The position numbers were made by a program, and so were the translations under genes. The notes under the pieces are model-generated. The model made no database searches. It saw only the letters and a list, made by a program, of their open reading frames with translations, and was not told the DNA's origin. DNA of 45,541 nucleotides from Acanthamoeba lenticulata (taxonomy: Eukaryota > Discosea > Longamoebia > Acanthamoebidae): contig NAVB01000188.1 of assembly GCA_002179805.1 (NCBI GenBank), positions 1 to 45,541 on the forward strand, in the 5' to 3' direction. Below, piece by piece: positions 21,250-31,073 of this stretch. How positions within the stretch are numbered: the first letter of the stretch is position 1; every line of letters begins with the position of its first letter.

Positions 21250-23151
21250 ATGGAAAGTTCAACTACAGCCGTCCTGCCTGACGAAGTATGCCCCTTCTCA
21301 TCATGCTTTTTCACCGCACGCTAAGCCAGACAGCTTCCCACTCTCTGTTTCAGATCTGGTTGCGCATCTTCTCCTTTGTTGATGGGAAGCTGCTGCTGAG
21401 CAAGGTGGCCCTTGGTAATGCCGCCTCCCCTCCTTTTCCTGGGCCACATGGCATACATACGAACCTCTCTGACCTCCAACGCGGACTGGCTGCGTGGTGC
21501 ACTACGCAGTCTGTGGGCACTGGCGAAGCCTGACCGAGGACGAGGAGCTGTGGGAGCTGCAGGTCCGGCGCATCCTCGCCGACCGTCCGCTGTCCGTTAG
21601 CCTCCCGCCGCCTGCGAGCGCTGCTCTCGACGAGCAGGCGCGCGAAGCCATGAACGAAGCCGAGCTCAGGCGGGCAAAGCTGGTCGAGGACGCGTGGCGC
21701 AAACTGAAAGCCAAGGTCGAGACCTGGGTCAAGCCCAAGGGCCGCACCTGGAAGTGGCTCTACCAAGCCAAGACCGTACGTTCTGCCGTCGTTCGGCGTG
21801 TCTTCTTGGTCGAGCCATGGCTCATACTGCGCCCTTGGCCAGAACGTGTTTACCGAGGTGAAGGAGGGCACTTCGCCAACGGGCATCGGCTGCTGCATCT
21901 GGACCTCGAACGGCACCGATGTGCACTACGAAGGTCCGAACATGACATCACCATCAAGAGATCACAGCAACAGCAACAACAACTACTCACAAAAAAACGC
22001 GCGGGTCCAGGCGAGTGGAAGGACGGGCGCGGGCACGGGGTCGGCATCAAGCTGCTCCGGGGAGAGGGGCGCGAGTGGCTCTGCATGGGCGAGTTCGGTG
22101 AGGACTGGGTGAGCGGCGAGGCCTCGGCCGTGTGGACCAGCCCCGTCGTCGTCGTCTACGAAGGCCACTGGGTCGATGACAAGCCCCACGGCTACGGCGT
22201 CATGCACAATCCCATCGGCACGTGACGGTCGCGACGACGATGATGACGAAGAAGGAGATGGTGATGATGATGATGGCGTCGCATGTTGACGTCCATCAAC
22301 TGCGTGCAGATGGAGAGTACGCGGGCGAGTGGGTCGTCGGCCAGGAGACCGGACGCGGCAAGCACTCGTGGATGGACGGCTCCTACTACGAAGGCGATTG
22401 GGTTGCCGGCGGGCAGGAGGGCTTCGGCACCTACGTCTGGAGATCGGGCAACTTGTGCGTCGACCTCTTCTTCGTCTTCATCTTCTTCGTCTTCTTCTTC
22501 ACCCACTTGACGAAATGACACGAGGGCAGTTTCACGGGCGAGTGGAAGGCGTGCAGGCAAGTGCGGGGCACCTACACGTGGTTTGACGGACGAACCTACG
22601 AGGGCGAGTACCAGGAGAACAAGCACGGACAGGCACGCCCTCCTCCTCCTCCTCCATTGTCATATGGACCACCTTTACAACGTTCGAACGTTGGACACGA
22701 TTACACGACAGGGGACGTACTTGTGGCCAGACGGCGCCAAGTACACGGGCGAGTGGGACACCGGGTTGCGCCATGGCCGCGGACGCATGGACTGGCCCGA
22801 CGGCTCCTATTTCCTCGTATGATTAAGTCCCCGTCCTCGTCCTCGTCCTCGTCCTCGTCGTCGTTGGCTGACACAGGCCTGTGGTGGCGCGTGCGGGGAA
22901 ACGATGTCCACGCGTAGGGCAGGTGGCACCAAGACGACCGAGAAGAGGCGGAGGAGACCAACGTGGAAGACTGGCGCAAGCCAAACCGGCGTTACGACCT
23001 CTACTTCCTGGAGGACGGCCAGGTGTGGGACGACAAGTACGCGGCCGACATCCAGGAGCGCCGGCGACAGCGCAAGTTGGCGCTCGAGGAGGAGAAGCTA
23101 CGAGTCAAGCTTCAGCAACTCCAGCTCGCGGCCCACGAGAAGGCCAATTAA
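21250..23151 (+). CDS. F-box protein with MORN repeats
   Basis: The start was decided by splicing: ATG 21250 gives MESSTTAVLPDE, and joining across the GTATGC...TTTCAG intron makes LPDEIWLRIFSFVDGKLLLS, then KVALVCGHWRSLTEDEELWE, a full F-box. F-boxes bind Skp1 in SCF ubiquitin ligases. A charged helical linker follows, then about six MORN repeats (YEGHWVDDKPHGYGVMHNP, YAGEWVVGQETGRGKHSW, YEGDWVAGGQEGFGTYVW, YEGEYQENKHGQGTYLWPDG, TGEWDTGLRHGRGRMDWPDG), cut by introns. MORN repeats bind membranes or proteins. The C-terminus is a Lys/Arg/Glu-rich helix (DIQERRRQRKLALEEEKLRV) ending AHEKAN then TAA. It probably recruits substrates to an SCF complex through the MORN propeller-like sheet; the target is unknown. 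Confidence 0.82.
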
Positions 23152-23314
23152 GCTTTTTTTATTCATTTTACTTTATTTTATTTATTTTAACAAAATGTTA
23201 TTTTCCAAATTAGAGGACAGATAGAATTAATGGTAAGACTTCTGGAAGAGCAGAAGGGCATGGGTGAGACGACTCGTTTGCCAAACTCTAAAGGCGCCAA
23301 TGAAACATGCACCT

Positions 23315-24187
23315 CTAGTGCGGGCAGCCATTGGCGCGGGCCCACTCGAGCACGTCCTTGTGCTTCTCTCTGGCAGCCAATTGGCAGGTCATCTCGTCCC
23401 AGGGACAGCCCTGCTGGCGCGCCCATTGCAACACGTCGAGATGGCCCTGGCTGGCCGCGGCCGCGCAGGTCAGCTCGTCCCACCGGGCCCCGTTGGCGCG
23501 GGCCCACTTGAGCACGTCGAGGTGGCCCTTCTTGGCCGCACCAGCGCAGGTGCGCTCGTCCCACGGGCAGCCGTTCTGGCGCGCCCACTGGAGCACATCG
23601 AGATCGCCCTTCATGGCCGCAGCGAAGCAGGTGTCGGCGTCCCAGGGGCAGCCCTGCTGGCGGGCCCACTTGAGCACCTCGAGGTTGCCCTTCTTGGCCG
23701 CCGCCGCGCAGGTGCGCACGTCCCACTGGCAGCCGTGCTGGCGTGCCCACTGGAGCACCTCGAGGTTGTCCTTCTTGGCCGCAGCGGCACAGGTGCCCTC
23801 GTCCCACGGACAGCGGCCCTGCTGACGAGCCCACTGGAGCACGTGAATGTGGCCCATCTTGGCCGCGGCCTCGCACGTCTTCTTGTCCCAGGGACACCCG
23901 TGAGCGCGCAACCACTGGAGGGCCTCGAGCTGGCCGGCCTTGGCGGCCGCTTCGCAAGTGTCCTCTTCCCACGGGCAGCCGTTGGCGCGCAACCAGTCGA
24001 GTATCGCCACGTGACCGGCTTTGGCGGCGGCCTCGAACGTGTCTTCGTCCAGCGGGCTGCCGTTCGCCCGCGCCTGCTCGAGCGCTTCAAGGTCGCCCTT
24101 CTTGGCCGCCTTGCGGCAGGCCTTTTCGTGCTCCTTCTTGGCCTTCTTGGCCTCCTTCTTGGCCCTCTTCTTTGCCTTGTCGTCCAT
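23315..24187 (-). CDS. Ankyrin-like protein with 27-residue repeats, intronless
   Basis: A 290-residue chain with no introns. A Lys/Ala/Glu-rich N-terminus (MDDKAKKRAKKEAKKAKKEH) is followed by about ten tandem units with the consensus TCxAAAKxGHLxVLxWAR plus GCPWDE. Each unit is 27 residues, not the canonical 33. The ATG at 24187 is the first true ATG in frame; the stop is TAG at 23315-23317. Such GCPWDE-type repeats are known from ankyrin-repeat families that are very abundant in protists, oomycetes and large DNA viruses of amoebae (general knowledge, not checked here). They act as protein-binding scaffolds. The uninterrupted frame and high similarity between units fit recent tandem duplication, and possibly exchange with a virus; direction cannot be told. 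A 316-codon frame on the opposite strand is a shadow. Confidence 0.88.
   Translation of the reverse strand: MDDKAKKRAKKEAKKAKKEHEKACRKAAKKGDLEALEQARANGSPLDEDTFEAAAKAGHVAILDWLRANGCPWEEDTCEAAAKAGQLEALQWLRAHGCPWDKKTCEAAAKMGHIHVLQWARQQGRCPWDEGTCAAAAKKDNLEVLQWARQHGCQWDVRTCAAAAKKGNLEVLKWARQQGCPWDADTCFAAAMKGDLDVLQWARQNGCPWDERTCAGAAKKGHLDVLKWARANGARWDELTCAAAASQGHLDVLQWARQQGCPWDEMTCQLAAREKHKDVLEWARANGCPH
23320..24130 (-). repeat. Tandem 81-bp repeat encoding the ankyrin-like units
   Basis: About ten head-to-tail copies of an 81-bp unit. Copies differ at scattered positions, and one has an extra codon (GRCPWDEG, near 23815). On the plus strand each copy shows a CTTGGCCG-type block followed by a CGTCCCA-type block. 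Confidence 0.75.
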
Positions 24188-24467
24188 CGCGCTGTGGTTG
24201 TAGTAGTAAAGTAAAGTAGTGGTAGATGTTGTTTGTGCGAACAAGGAAAGAGAACACTTGCGTGTGTCCAGAGACGGTCAACCACGAGTCACAGCTGTTA
24301 CCAACCGATGGCCCAACTCAAAAATGGCAACGAAGCGTGGTCGACACCTCACCCGCCCCATTAAACATTCGAACGAAAAGAAAAAAGAAAAAAGTTTTGT
24401 TGTTTTTTGAAGAAGAGAACGTGGGAGGAGAAGAAGAACCTCCACGAGAGAGTGCGACGCACACGGG

Positions 24468-25071
24468 CTAGTGGAGATTGGAGGGCGCAACGTAGGTGAA
24501 ACCACCAAAGTTGTCCTGCTCATCCTTGGACAGCGGCACATGCTGTTGGTAGGCAAGAGAGAGAGAAAGTCAGCCCAGTGATTCGACGCACCACAACAAG
24601 AAGAAGACGAAGAGGAGCGCGGACCCCTTCGATGGTGGAGAGGGAGGCGTCTTCGCCGGTGAACGAGGGGTCGATCATCTCCGTCGAGAGCTCGTTCTTC
24701 ACAGGCGGGACGTAGGGCGGCTCGATCTCCTTCCGGTTGAGCTTGTCCCAGTCGATGTTGGCAAAGTACGGGTGCGCCCTGATGGCCACCGGGTCGGCGA
24801 GCCTTTGCTTGGGATCGCGGTTGAGCAGCTGCTCACGACCCCCCAACCACCATCATCACCGCCACCACCGCCACCACCGCCATCACCATCATCAACATGT
24901 GACATGAGCAGGCCATTCGCAACGACAACGACGACGCGGAGGGAGACACGCACGCCCTCGATGAGGCTGGCGGCCTCGGCGGGGATGGACGACGGGAACT
25001 TGAGCTTGGCGTTCATGATCTTGGAGTACATGAGCTGCACGTCCTCGCTGTAGAACGGCGGCTGCTCGCGG

Positions 25072-25108
<37 letters not shown>

Positions 25109-26888
25109 GTGCGACGCACAGGCGTGAGTAACCTCCACGATGATGGATGATGATGATAAAGAGGACGACGATGAAGACGAGGAGAGGCGTACCAGGCCGG
25201 TGAACATCTCGTACATGAGGGTGCCAAACGACCACCAGTCGACCTCCTTGCCGTAGCCCTTGCCCTCCAGCACCTCCGGCGCTGCATGGGCCACATCAGA
25301 GCATCGATCAGACCATCGGCTCAGCAGAGCACACAAGCTGGGAGGGGCGCGCGTGTAGAGAGAGAAGAGGAGGAAGAGGAGGAGGAGGGCCCTACCGAGG
25401 TACTCGGGGGTGCCGCAGAAGGTGGCGGTGCGGTCGTCCTTGGCCATGAGGCCCTCCTTGGAGATGCCGAAATCGGTCATGCAGATGTGGCCCTCGGCCG
25501 AGAGCAGGATGTTCTCCGGCTTCAAGTCTCTGTCGATATTTGAAATATTTTGAGAATTAGTGGAACAAAATCATTAAAAAAGAAATTGAAGGCCAGAAGG
25601 ACTATACCGGTAGATGACGCCCTGGTTGTGCAAGTACTCAAGGCCGAGCACGATCTCGGCGCCGTAGAACTGGACGCGCTTCGGGGCGAAGGTCTTCTCC
25701 TTCTGGAGGTGGAAGAACAGCTCGCCACCGTTCACGTAGTCCATCACGAAGTACAGCTTGTCTGCAATGTGAAACATGAGGTTTTGTTATAATTATTTAA
25801 TATTTACTATTAATTTTTTGTAGTAAAGAACGAACCTTGGGTCTGGAAGGAGTAGTAGAGGCGCACGAGGAAGGGGCACGTGAGCTTCATCAAGATGTTC
25901 TTCTCCGCACGCGTGTGGTCCTACACGCACGAACAAAACAAGGTGAGCATTCTTCGAATTCTTGGCAAATAGACGAGAACGTAAAATGGAAGAGAATGCG
26001 TACGAGCTCGTTGCGGTCGAGAATGGTCTTCTTGTTGAGGACCTTCATGGCGAAGATCTGGCCGGTCTTCTTGTAGCGCACCTGGAGGACCTTGCCGAAG
26101 GAGCCCTTGCCGATGACCTTGAGCGACTGGAAGTCATTCACCTTGACGCGCTCCACCTGGCTGCCCTCGGGCGTCGCGCTCTCGTTGGCGGCCGGCGTGG
26201 CCGTCGACGACGTCTCGCTCGACGACGAGCCGCTCGGGGCCGGCGTGGCCGAGGCTGGCGCCGACGCCTGTGCGCGTGAGCAGCCGCGAGGATGACGTCA
26301 GCATCAGGCTTGCAACGAGGGCACACAAGGAGGAGGAAGAGGAGCAAGAAGGCGGGGACAACCTTGGCCTCGGCAAAGGCCTTGTTGAGAACCTCGACCC
26401 ACTTGTCCGACTCCTCCGAGGTGAGGGCGAACATGTGGTAGTTGCGGTCGGGCGTCTGAATTTCGAAGCAGTTCTTCTTCTTCTTGTAGTCGTTGGACGG
26501 CTGCACCTTCTCGACAATGCTCAGCGGGATGGAGCCCTTTTGCTTTCCGTTCTACGCAACGTCCTCGTTTTTGGTGAGTTTGCGCCACGAGTTACAAATC
26601 ACACACAAAAAAATAATTGGAAAAAAGCCATTGGTTGCGCCAATAAAAGTTTGAATAAGAAAAAGAACGTCAAGATGAGGCCAAAAAGGAAGAAGAACCA
26701 AGTCCCTTGGGGACTTGAGGGAGACCAACGGGGAGGGGGAGGGGTACCTTGCCCGGCGGGGCGGTGAAGTAGGTGATGGAGCCGTCGGCAAAGACGCACC
26801 AACGCTTCTTCCATGACTTGATGGTGCCGCCCTCCTTCGTGAGCCAACCCTCCATCAACGGTGTGCCGCGCGCGCTCGGGGTCGACAT
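24468..26888 (-). CDS. PH-domain AGC kinase, PKB/Akt type
   Basis: Serine/threonine kinase with the Akt domain order. The ATG at 26888 starts [20 protein letters not shown], and the PH domain runs to about 26380 ([31 protein letters not shown]). An Ala/Ser/Thr-Pro linker leads to the kinase from 26150. It has the glycine loop GKGSFGKV, catalytic Lys in FAMKVL, YRDLKPEN (split by an intron), DFGISKEGL, the activation segment [18 protein letters not shown] and [12 protein letters not shown]. The AGC tail carries the PXXP-like [12 protein letters not shown] and ends with the hydrophobic motif FGGFTY followed by VAPSNLH, TAG at 24468-24470. By family knowledge the PH domain reads PIP3 at the plasma membrane, and the activation-loop Thr and FTY Thr are the PDK1 and TORC2 sites. 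Every key residue looks intact. Introns are short; one carries a hexamer repeat against its 3' splice site. Confidence 0.93.
25072..25109. repeat. (CCACGA)n hexamer repeat in a kinase intron
   Basis: About six perfect copies of CCACGA. On the coding (minus) strand it is a TCGTGG run that ends about 10 bases before the acceptor used for the exon starting PPFYSEDVQ. Repeat-length change could alter the distance to the 3' splice site. Confidence 0.6.
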
Positions 26889-27949
26889 CTTGTGGTGTTA
26901 CTTGATTCAACCCCCGCCCCCCCAATAAAACAATCATATTAAGAGAAGACAACAAAAAGTCAGCAAACAGGGCGATACACTGTGGTAAGCACGTCACCAG
27001 CGCCATTGACGTACAAAGTGTTTGAGTTTAGTTTACAAAGATGAAAGGCGCAGAAGAGGCTCTTATCCTCCTTGGTCTTACTTGTGGGCTCGTGTGGATA
27101 CCCCCGTAGCTAAATTAATTATACCCCCAAGGTGACCTTTTTACCCCCTAATATCTGGGAACGCTAAAGTGCCTCGAAGCGCCGCGAACGACCAACCACC
27201 ACGTTGCTTGTACTCGTGCCAAGGGTCCTTGGACTGGCAGTTGGTGGTCTGCAAGCCGCTACAGCGAGCCTATGTGGCTCTTGCTCCATCGCATGTTATA
27301 TGTCCATCGCATGTTTCCGTGTGATCGGGGCCGAGAAGAGGAAGATGAAAAGGTGAAGTGGAAGAAGGAAGGCCTTTTCTGACTCTGTGGCCTCAAACGA
27401 TCGCCAATCCCACAATTCGCAGCATTAAATGGCCATTTTCATTTCCCACTTTTCCTCCAATATTTCTCATCTTCCTTACTTCTCCGCCCGCAACCACAAG
27501 CACGGTGCAGCTCCGGAGAAGAAGGCAACAAAAAGGCTGAACACTGCTTGGTGTGATAGACCGTACTCTTCAGGATCATATTCCATAGAATACAGTCTAC
27601 AGTCTTGTATCCCTTAAACAAGACGAGCCCACTGGGTATGGATGATGACTCCTGTCCCTCGCTCCTGAGCGCGAAGTGCTGCCCTTGCGCATACAGTGCC
27701 TGCCGACCTTCGGGATCCGGCATAGCCTGGCGCAGGGCGTTGATGACCGTTCCCGCCACCGTGATGCCAAGGGTTGGGTGGCTGGATGGAGCGAGTGGAT
27801 GTCCGATATACCTTCCCTTTTTGCTTTGCTTTGTTTTTGTTATTCGATATTTAAAAATTCAAAATAAAAAGATCTTCATTTCGTTTCGCTTTCGTTTTCG
27901 CTTTCGCTTTTTGTATTTCTTTTTAGATTGTTGTGTTGTTTGCACAAGA
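26889..27949. other. 1-kb intergenic region, divergent PKB and FAM173-like genes
   Basis: Both flanking genes point away from this region, so it should carry two promoters. It contains a few TACCCCC-type repeats near 27095-27150, a 13-base direct repeat (TCCATCGCATGTT at 27285-27297 and 27303-27315) and an AT- and TTTCG-rich leader just before ATG 27950. A coding-like stretch without an ATG lies on the minus strand at about 27600-27790 (see findings). No TATA box, RNA gene or transposon was recognised. Confidence 0.4.
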
Positions 27950-28816
27950 TGGGGCTGGCACTGCGCACGTGGTGGCGGTTCGTCGCGGGCTGGGCCTTCA
28001 ATATGCGCTTTCTCGCGCCTTATGTGCCCACCAACGAACACATCGTTTCCGAAATCCTCAAGCTGGCAGCCCTCACGCACGCCGACCGCCTGTTTGACGT
28101 CGGCTGCGGCGACGGACGTGCGTGCTTCGCTCCGCCTCTTCTTTGCGCTACTGCCCCGCCTTGCCCGTCCTCGGACAAGCGTTGCCCCTGCTGGGGAAGC
28201 ACTCACGTCCGGAGGTTTTGGCCTGGGCCAGGCATGTGCATTGAGGCCGCCCGGAAGTACAAGGCGCGCTGCGTGGGGATCGAGCTCGACAAAGATCTCG
28301 CGGAGGAGGCCCGCCTCAACGTCGAGCGGCAAGGACTCGCCGACCGCATCACCATCCTCCACCAGAACGCGCTCGAAGTCGACTGCTCGTACGTAGTGCA
28401 AACACGCGTTTGTGTAGCTCTCCTGGTCTCGTCTTCTTCCTCACAATGCACTGTTCGCGGGGGGGGGGAGCCAGCGAGGCGTCGGTGGTGACCATGTACC
28501 TCAGCGAGCACGGGAACAAGAAGATGAAGCAGGTGCTGAGCCGCTACCTCAAGCAGGGCGCTCGTGTAGTGGCCTACCAGTTCCCAGGTGCGTCACGCCA
28601 CGAGACCTTTCATGGAGGCTTTGCCAAGTCTCTACTTGGAGTTGCGTGACCTCTGGCATCGACGTCTCTGGTGATCGTGGTGGGGTTGCTACAGTGGCGG
28701 GCTGGGCTCCCGACAAGGTGCAGAAGCTACCGTCGGGCCAAAGTCTCTTCTTGTTCCACTACCCTCCCAAATCGACCGACCCAAGTGGTAGCGGTGGTGC
28801 AGACGCCAATGCATGA
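27950..28816 (+). CDS. FAM173/ATPSCKMT-like protein lysine methyltransferase
   Basis: Class I SAM-dependent methyltransferase. ATG 27950 gives MGLALRTWWRFVAGWAFNMR, a basic/hydrophobic N-terminus suited to mitochondrial or membrane targeting. Then come FLAPYVPTNEHIVSEILKLA and RLFDVGCGDGR (SAM motif I) before an intron. The second exon has CIEAARKYKARCVGIELDKD with the acidic residue that binds the SAM ribose. The third has VVTMYLSEHGNKKMKQVLSR and GARVVAYQFPG, and the last AGWAPDKVQKLPSGQSLFLF and HYPP, ending GADANA then TGA at 28814-28816. The VPT lead-in, the GxGDGR motif and the late W-x-P-D match the FAM173 family, whose human members trimethylate lysine in the ATP synthase c-subunit and the ADP/ATP carrier (established knowledge). 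A similar role here is inference. Four short introns; one has a nine-G run next to its acceptor. Confidence 0.8.
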
Positions 28817-29090
28817 AGCCGTGTAGAGTAGTACACTGGCCTTCCTCCACCTCCTGGCGATCGTTTCGTCCTCGGCACCGGTTTTCTTATTGGGCGGAAC
28901 TTGCGGGTCCGTGGCACTGTTGGCTCTTGAGAACCGCCAAGCAGGGCACAGATAACCACAAGATTCGTGGCCCGCAGCCTGTGGGGCGCTTAGGTCTCTC
29001 TCCTCGCCGTGGCCAGGTGAGGGTCTGCAGATCTGAAGAAGGTTTGGACTCTCGGCGTAGAACAGCTCCGGGCTCAGTCAGGTCGCCCAC
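28817..29090. other. Short intergenic gap before the ZIP-like gene
   Basis: About 270 bases. A minus-strand frame crosses it (28887-29219), but that frame is antisense to the well-supported first ZIP exon and has no family motif. No promoter element stands out. Confidence 0.35.
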
Positions 29091-30830
29091 ATGGAACATC
29101 TCGAGGCGGTAGGCTGGGGCATCCTCAGTGCCAGCGCCTTCCCCATAGGCTGCATCTTCGGCCTCGTACGTAGCTGCGTTCTCCTTTTCATTCTTTAAAT
29201 CTTGTTTTGTGTTAATCATTTAATTATTTTAAATTACTTTTAAAAAGTAAATAAAAAAGAAGAGAACGCTGAGTAGAGCATGTCTCGTGTGGCGCGGGGC
29301 TTGCACAGGCGTGGCCAAAGGCGCCCCTGTGGCTGCGTGGCGCCTTAATGAACTTTGGCGGTGGCGTCATGCTGAGCGTGCTCACCGTAACCCTCTTCGG
29401 CGAGTGGATCTTCCACCCGCACCAGTTCGGCCACGGCGCAGCAAGCGTGCTCTTCGTCTGCTCCTTTGTCGGTGCGTACCATCTTCATTCACCCTTTCTT
29501 TTTCTTCTTCTTCTTCTTCTTCTCGCTCATCTTCATCCTCGGCGGCACGCATGCAGGCGGCGTGCTGTTCCTCCTGCTCGACTCCTTCCTGGAGCAGCGC
29601 GGCGGCTGGATGCGCCGCCTGACGGCCAAGCGCAAGCGCCTCATGGAGTGGCGCGCCCGACGCGTGAGACCGCTCCTGGCCAAGCTGCGGCGCAAGCACC
29701 CGACCTCGGCCCACCGCGGCTCCGTCGCCTTCCTCCAGCGCGCCCTCGAGGATGAGGTAGAACGCCTTCTTCCCCTCGCCTCGGCTCGCTTTTCCCTCGA
29801 GTACACGCGCGCTCACGCTCTTGGGGTCCACCAGTTGCTGGAGCAGCTCGAGCGGGAGGAGGGCGATGTCCTGGGCGCCGAGGACGACCTGGAGATGACG
29901 AACGTGGAGAAGAAGGAGCGCTACTTGCACATCACATCGTGGGACGTCAGCGCCCACGCCACCGGCGATGTCGGCGGAGGCGGTGACAGCCTCCCGCTGG
30001 TCATCGAAAGCAAAGGCACGACCACCGCGAAAGAAGAAGAAGAAGAAGCGTTCAAGCGCGCTCACGTTCTTGTGGGTGGGTGAGCGCAGAGGACGAGGCG
30101 AACCTGCCGGCCGAAGCGCTCGAGCCGGTGCCGCACGTCCACAAGGGGAGCCTCATCGGGCTGGCCATTTGGGTGGGCCTCCTCATCGATGGCATTCCCG
30201 AGTCGCTCGTCATCGGTACTTGCTTTTTTGCTGCTCTCTCGGGACCCGCTCGTGTCCCCACTGATCGTCGCACGGCGGCCGTGGCCCCGGGGGCAGGCGT
30301 GGAGTCGGCGTCGCACCGCGGGGTGATGGTGTCGCTGCGAGTGGCCTTCTTTTTGGGCAATTTGCCGGTTGCGCTCTCGTCTTCAATCGTCATGTTTGAG
30401 AACGGCATGTCGCGGCTGGTCATCCTCTTCATGTGGCTCATGCTCACCGGTACATCAGAGGCTCTTCCTTCTCCTTGCTTTGTCACCCCAGCTCAGCGCT
30501 ACAACCAAATACACGCAGCGATGACGGGCGTGGGCGCGCTGGCGGGCTCCTTCCTGCAAGAGCCAAAGGACAACGAGCCCAACTCGGGCTTCCTCTACGG
30601 CCTGGCCGTGACCGAGGGCATCGCCGCAGGCGCCATGCTCGTCATGATCTCCAACGTCATGTACATCACACCGCCTCCCTTCCGCCATCGCCTCACGTTC
30701 ACCTCGACTCACGCGACACACAACAACAAGGATGCCCGAGGCCTACCGGACTGGAGGCGCGCTGAGCGGGATCGCCTTGCTCTCGGGCTTCTTGGTCGGC
30801 CTCTGCTTGGAGCTCGCCGACTTCTTGTGA
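29091..30830 (+). CDS. ZIP-like multi-pass metal transporter
   Basis: Membrane protein with the ZIP (SLC39-like) helix pattern. The first exon from ATG 29091 gives EAVGWGILSASAFPIGCIFG. Later exons have LMNFGGGVMLSVLTVTLFGE, AASVLFVCSFVGGVLFLLLD, a long charged cytoplasmic loop, then GLAIWVGLLIDGIPESLVIG, VAFFLGNLPVALSSSIVMF, FLYGLAVTEGIAAGAMLVMI and, after a PEAYRTGGALSG joint, LLSGFLVGLCLELADFL then TGA. DGIPES and NLP...SSS sit where canonical ZIPs have HNxPEG and HExPEx, so the usual metal-binding histidines are replaced. I recall a ZIP subfamily with D-G-x-P-E-S, but transport of zinc is not proven. The AT-rich first intron (about 29170-29308) contrasts with the GC-rich exons. An upstream non-coding or coding exon cannot be excluded. 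Confidence 0.7.
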
Positions 30831-31073
30831 CTTCTTGTAGCTCCAGATCCTTTCTCGCGAGCGCCTCTTTCCCAAGACAACATAAACAAGACTCGAGGCA
30901 TCGGATGTTGGTGTGTTGATGTGTTCTTTTTTGTTTGTTGTTTTTTTAACGTTTTGGTTTGTTGTGTGGGTCGCGCGTCACGCACAAGCCCTTCTGCTCT
31001 CCACTACTTGTTCGGTGGGGGGTGGGGGAGCACCACCACTCATGCTTTACGGTTCGAATTCGAGACCTCTCGC
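30831..31073. other. 3' flanks of convergent ZIP-like and BET genes
   Basis: About 240 bases, with a T-rich GTTTGTTG-type stretch near 30925-30965. No gene seen. Confidence 0.4.

Noticed and set aside
23264..24214. A 316-codon frame antisense to the ankyrin-like gene
   Set aside because: It merely mirrors the 81-bp repeat; the sense strand has the ATG and the ankyrin-like consensus.
31050..31070. GGTTCGAATTC resembling a tRNA T-arm / B box
   Set aside because: No matching acceptor stem, D-arm or anticodon arm could be drawn around it, and it sits at the BET 3' end.
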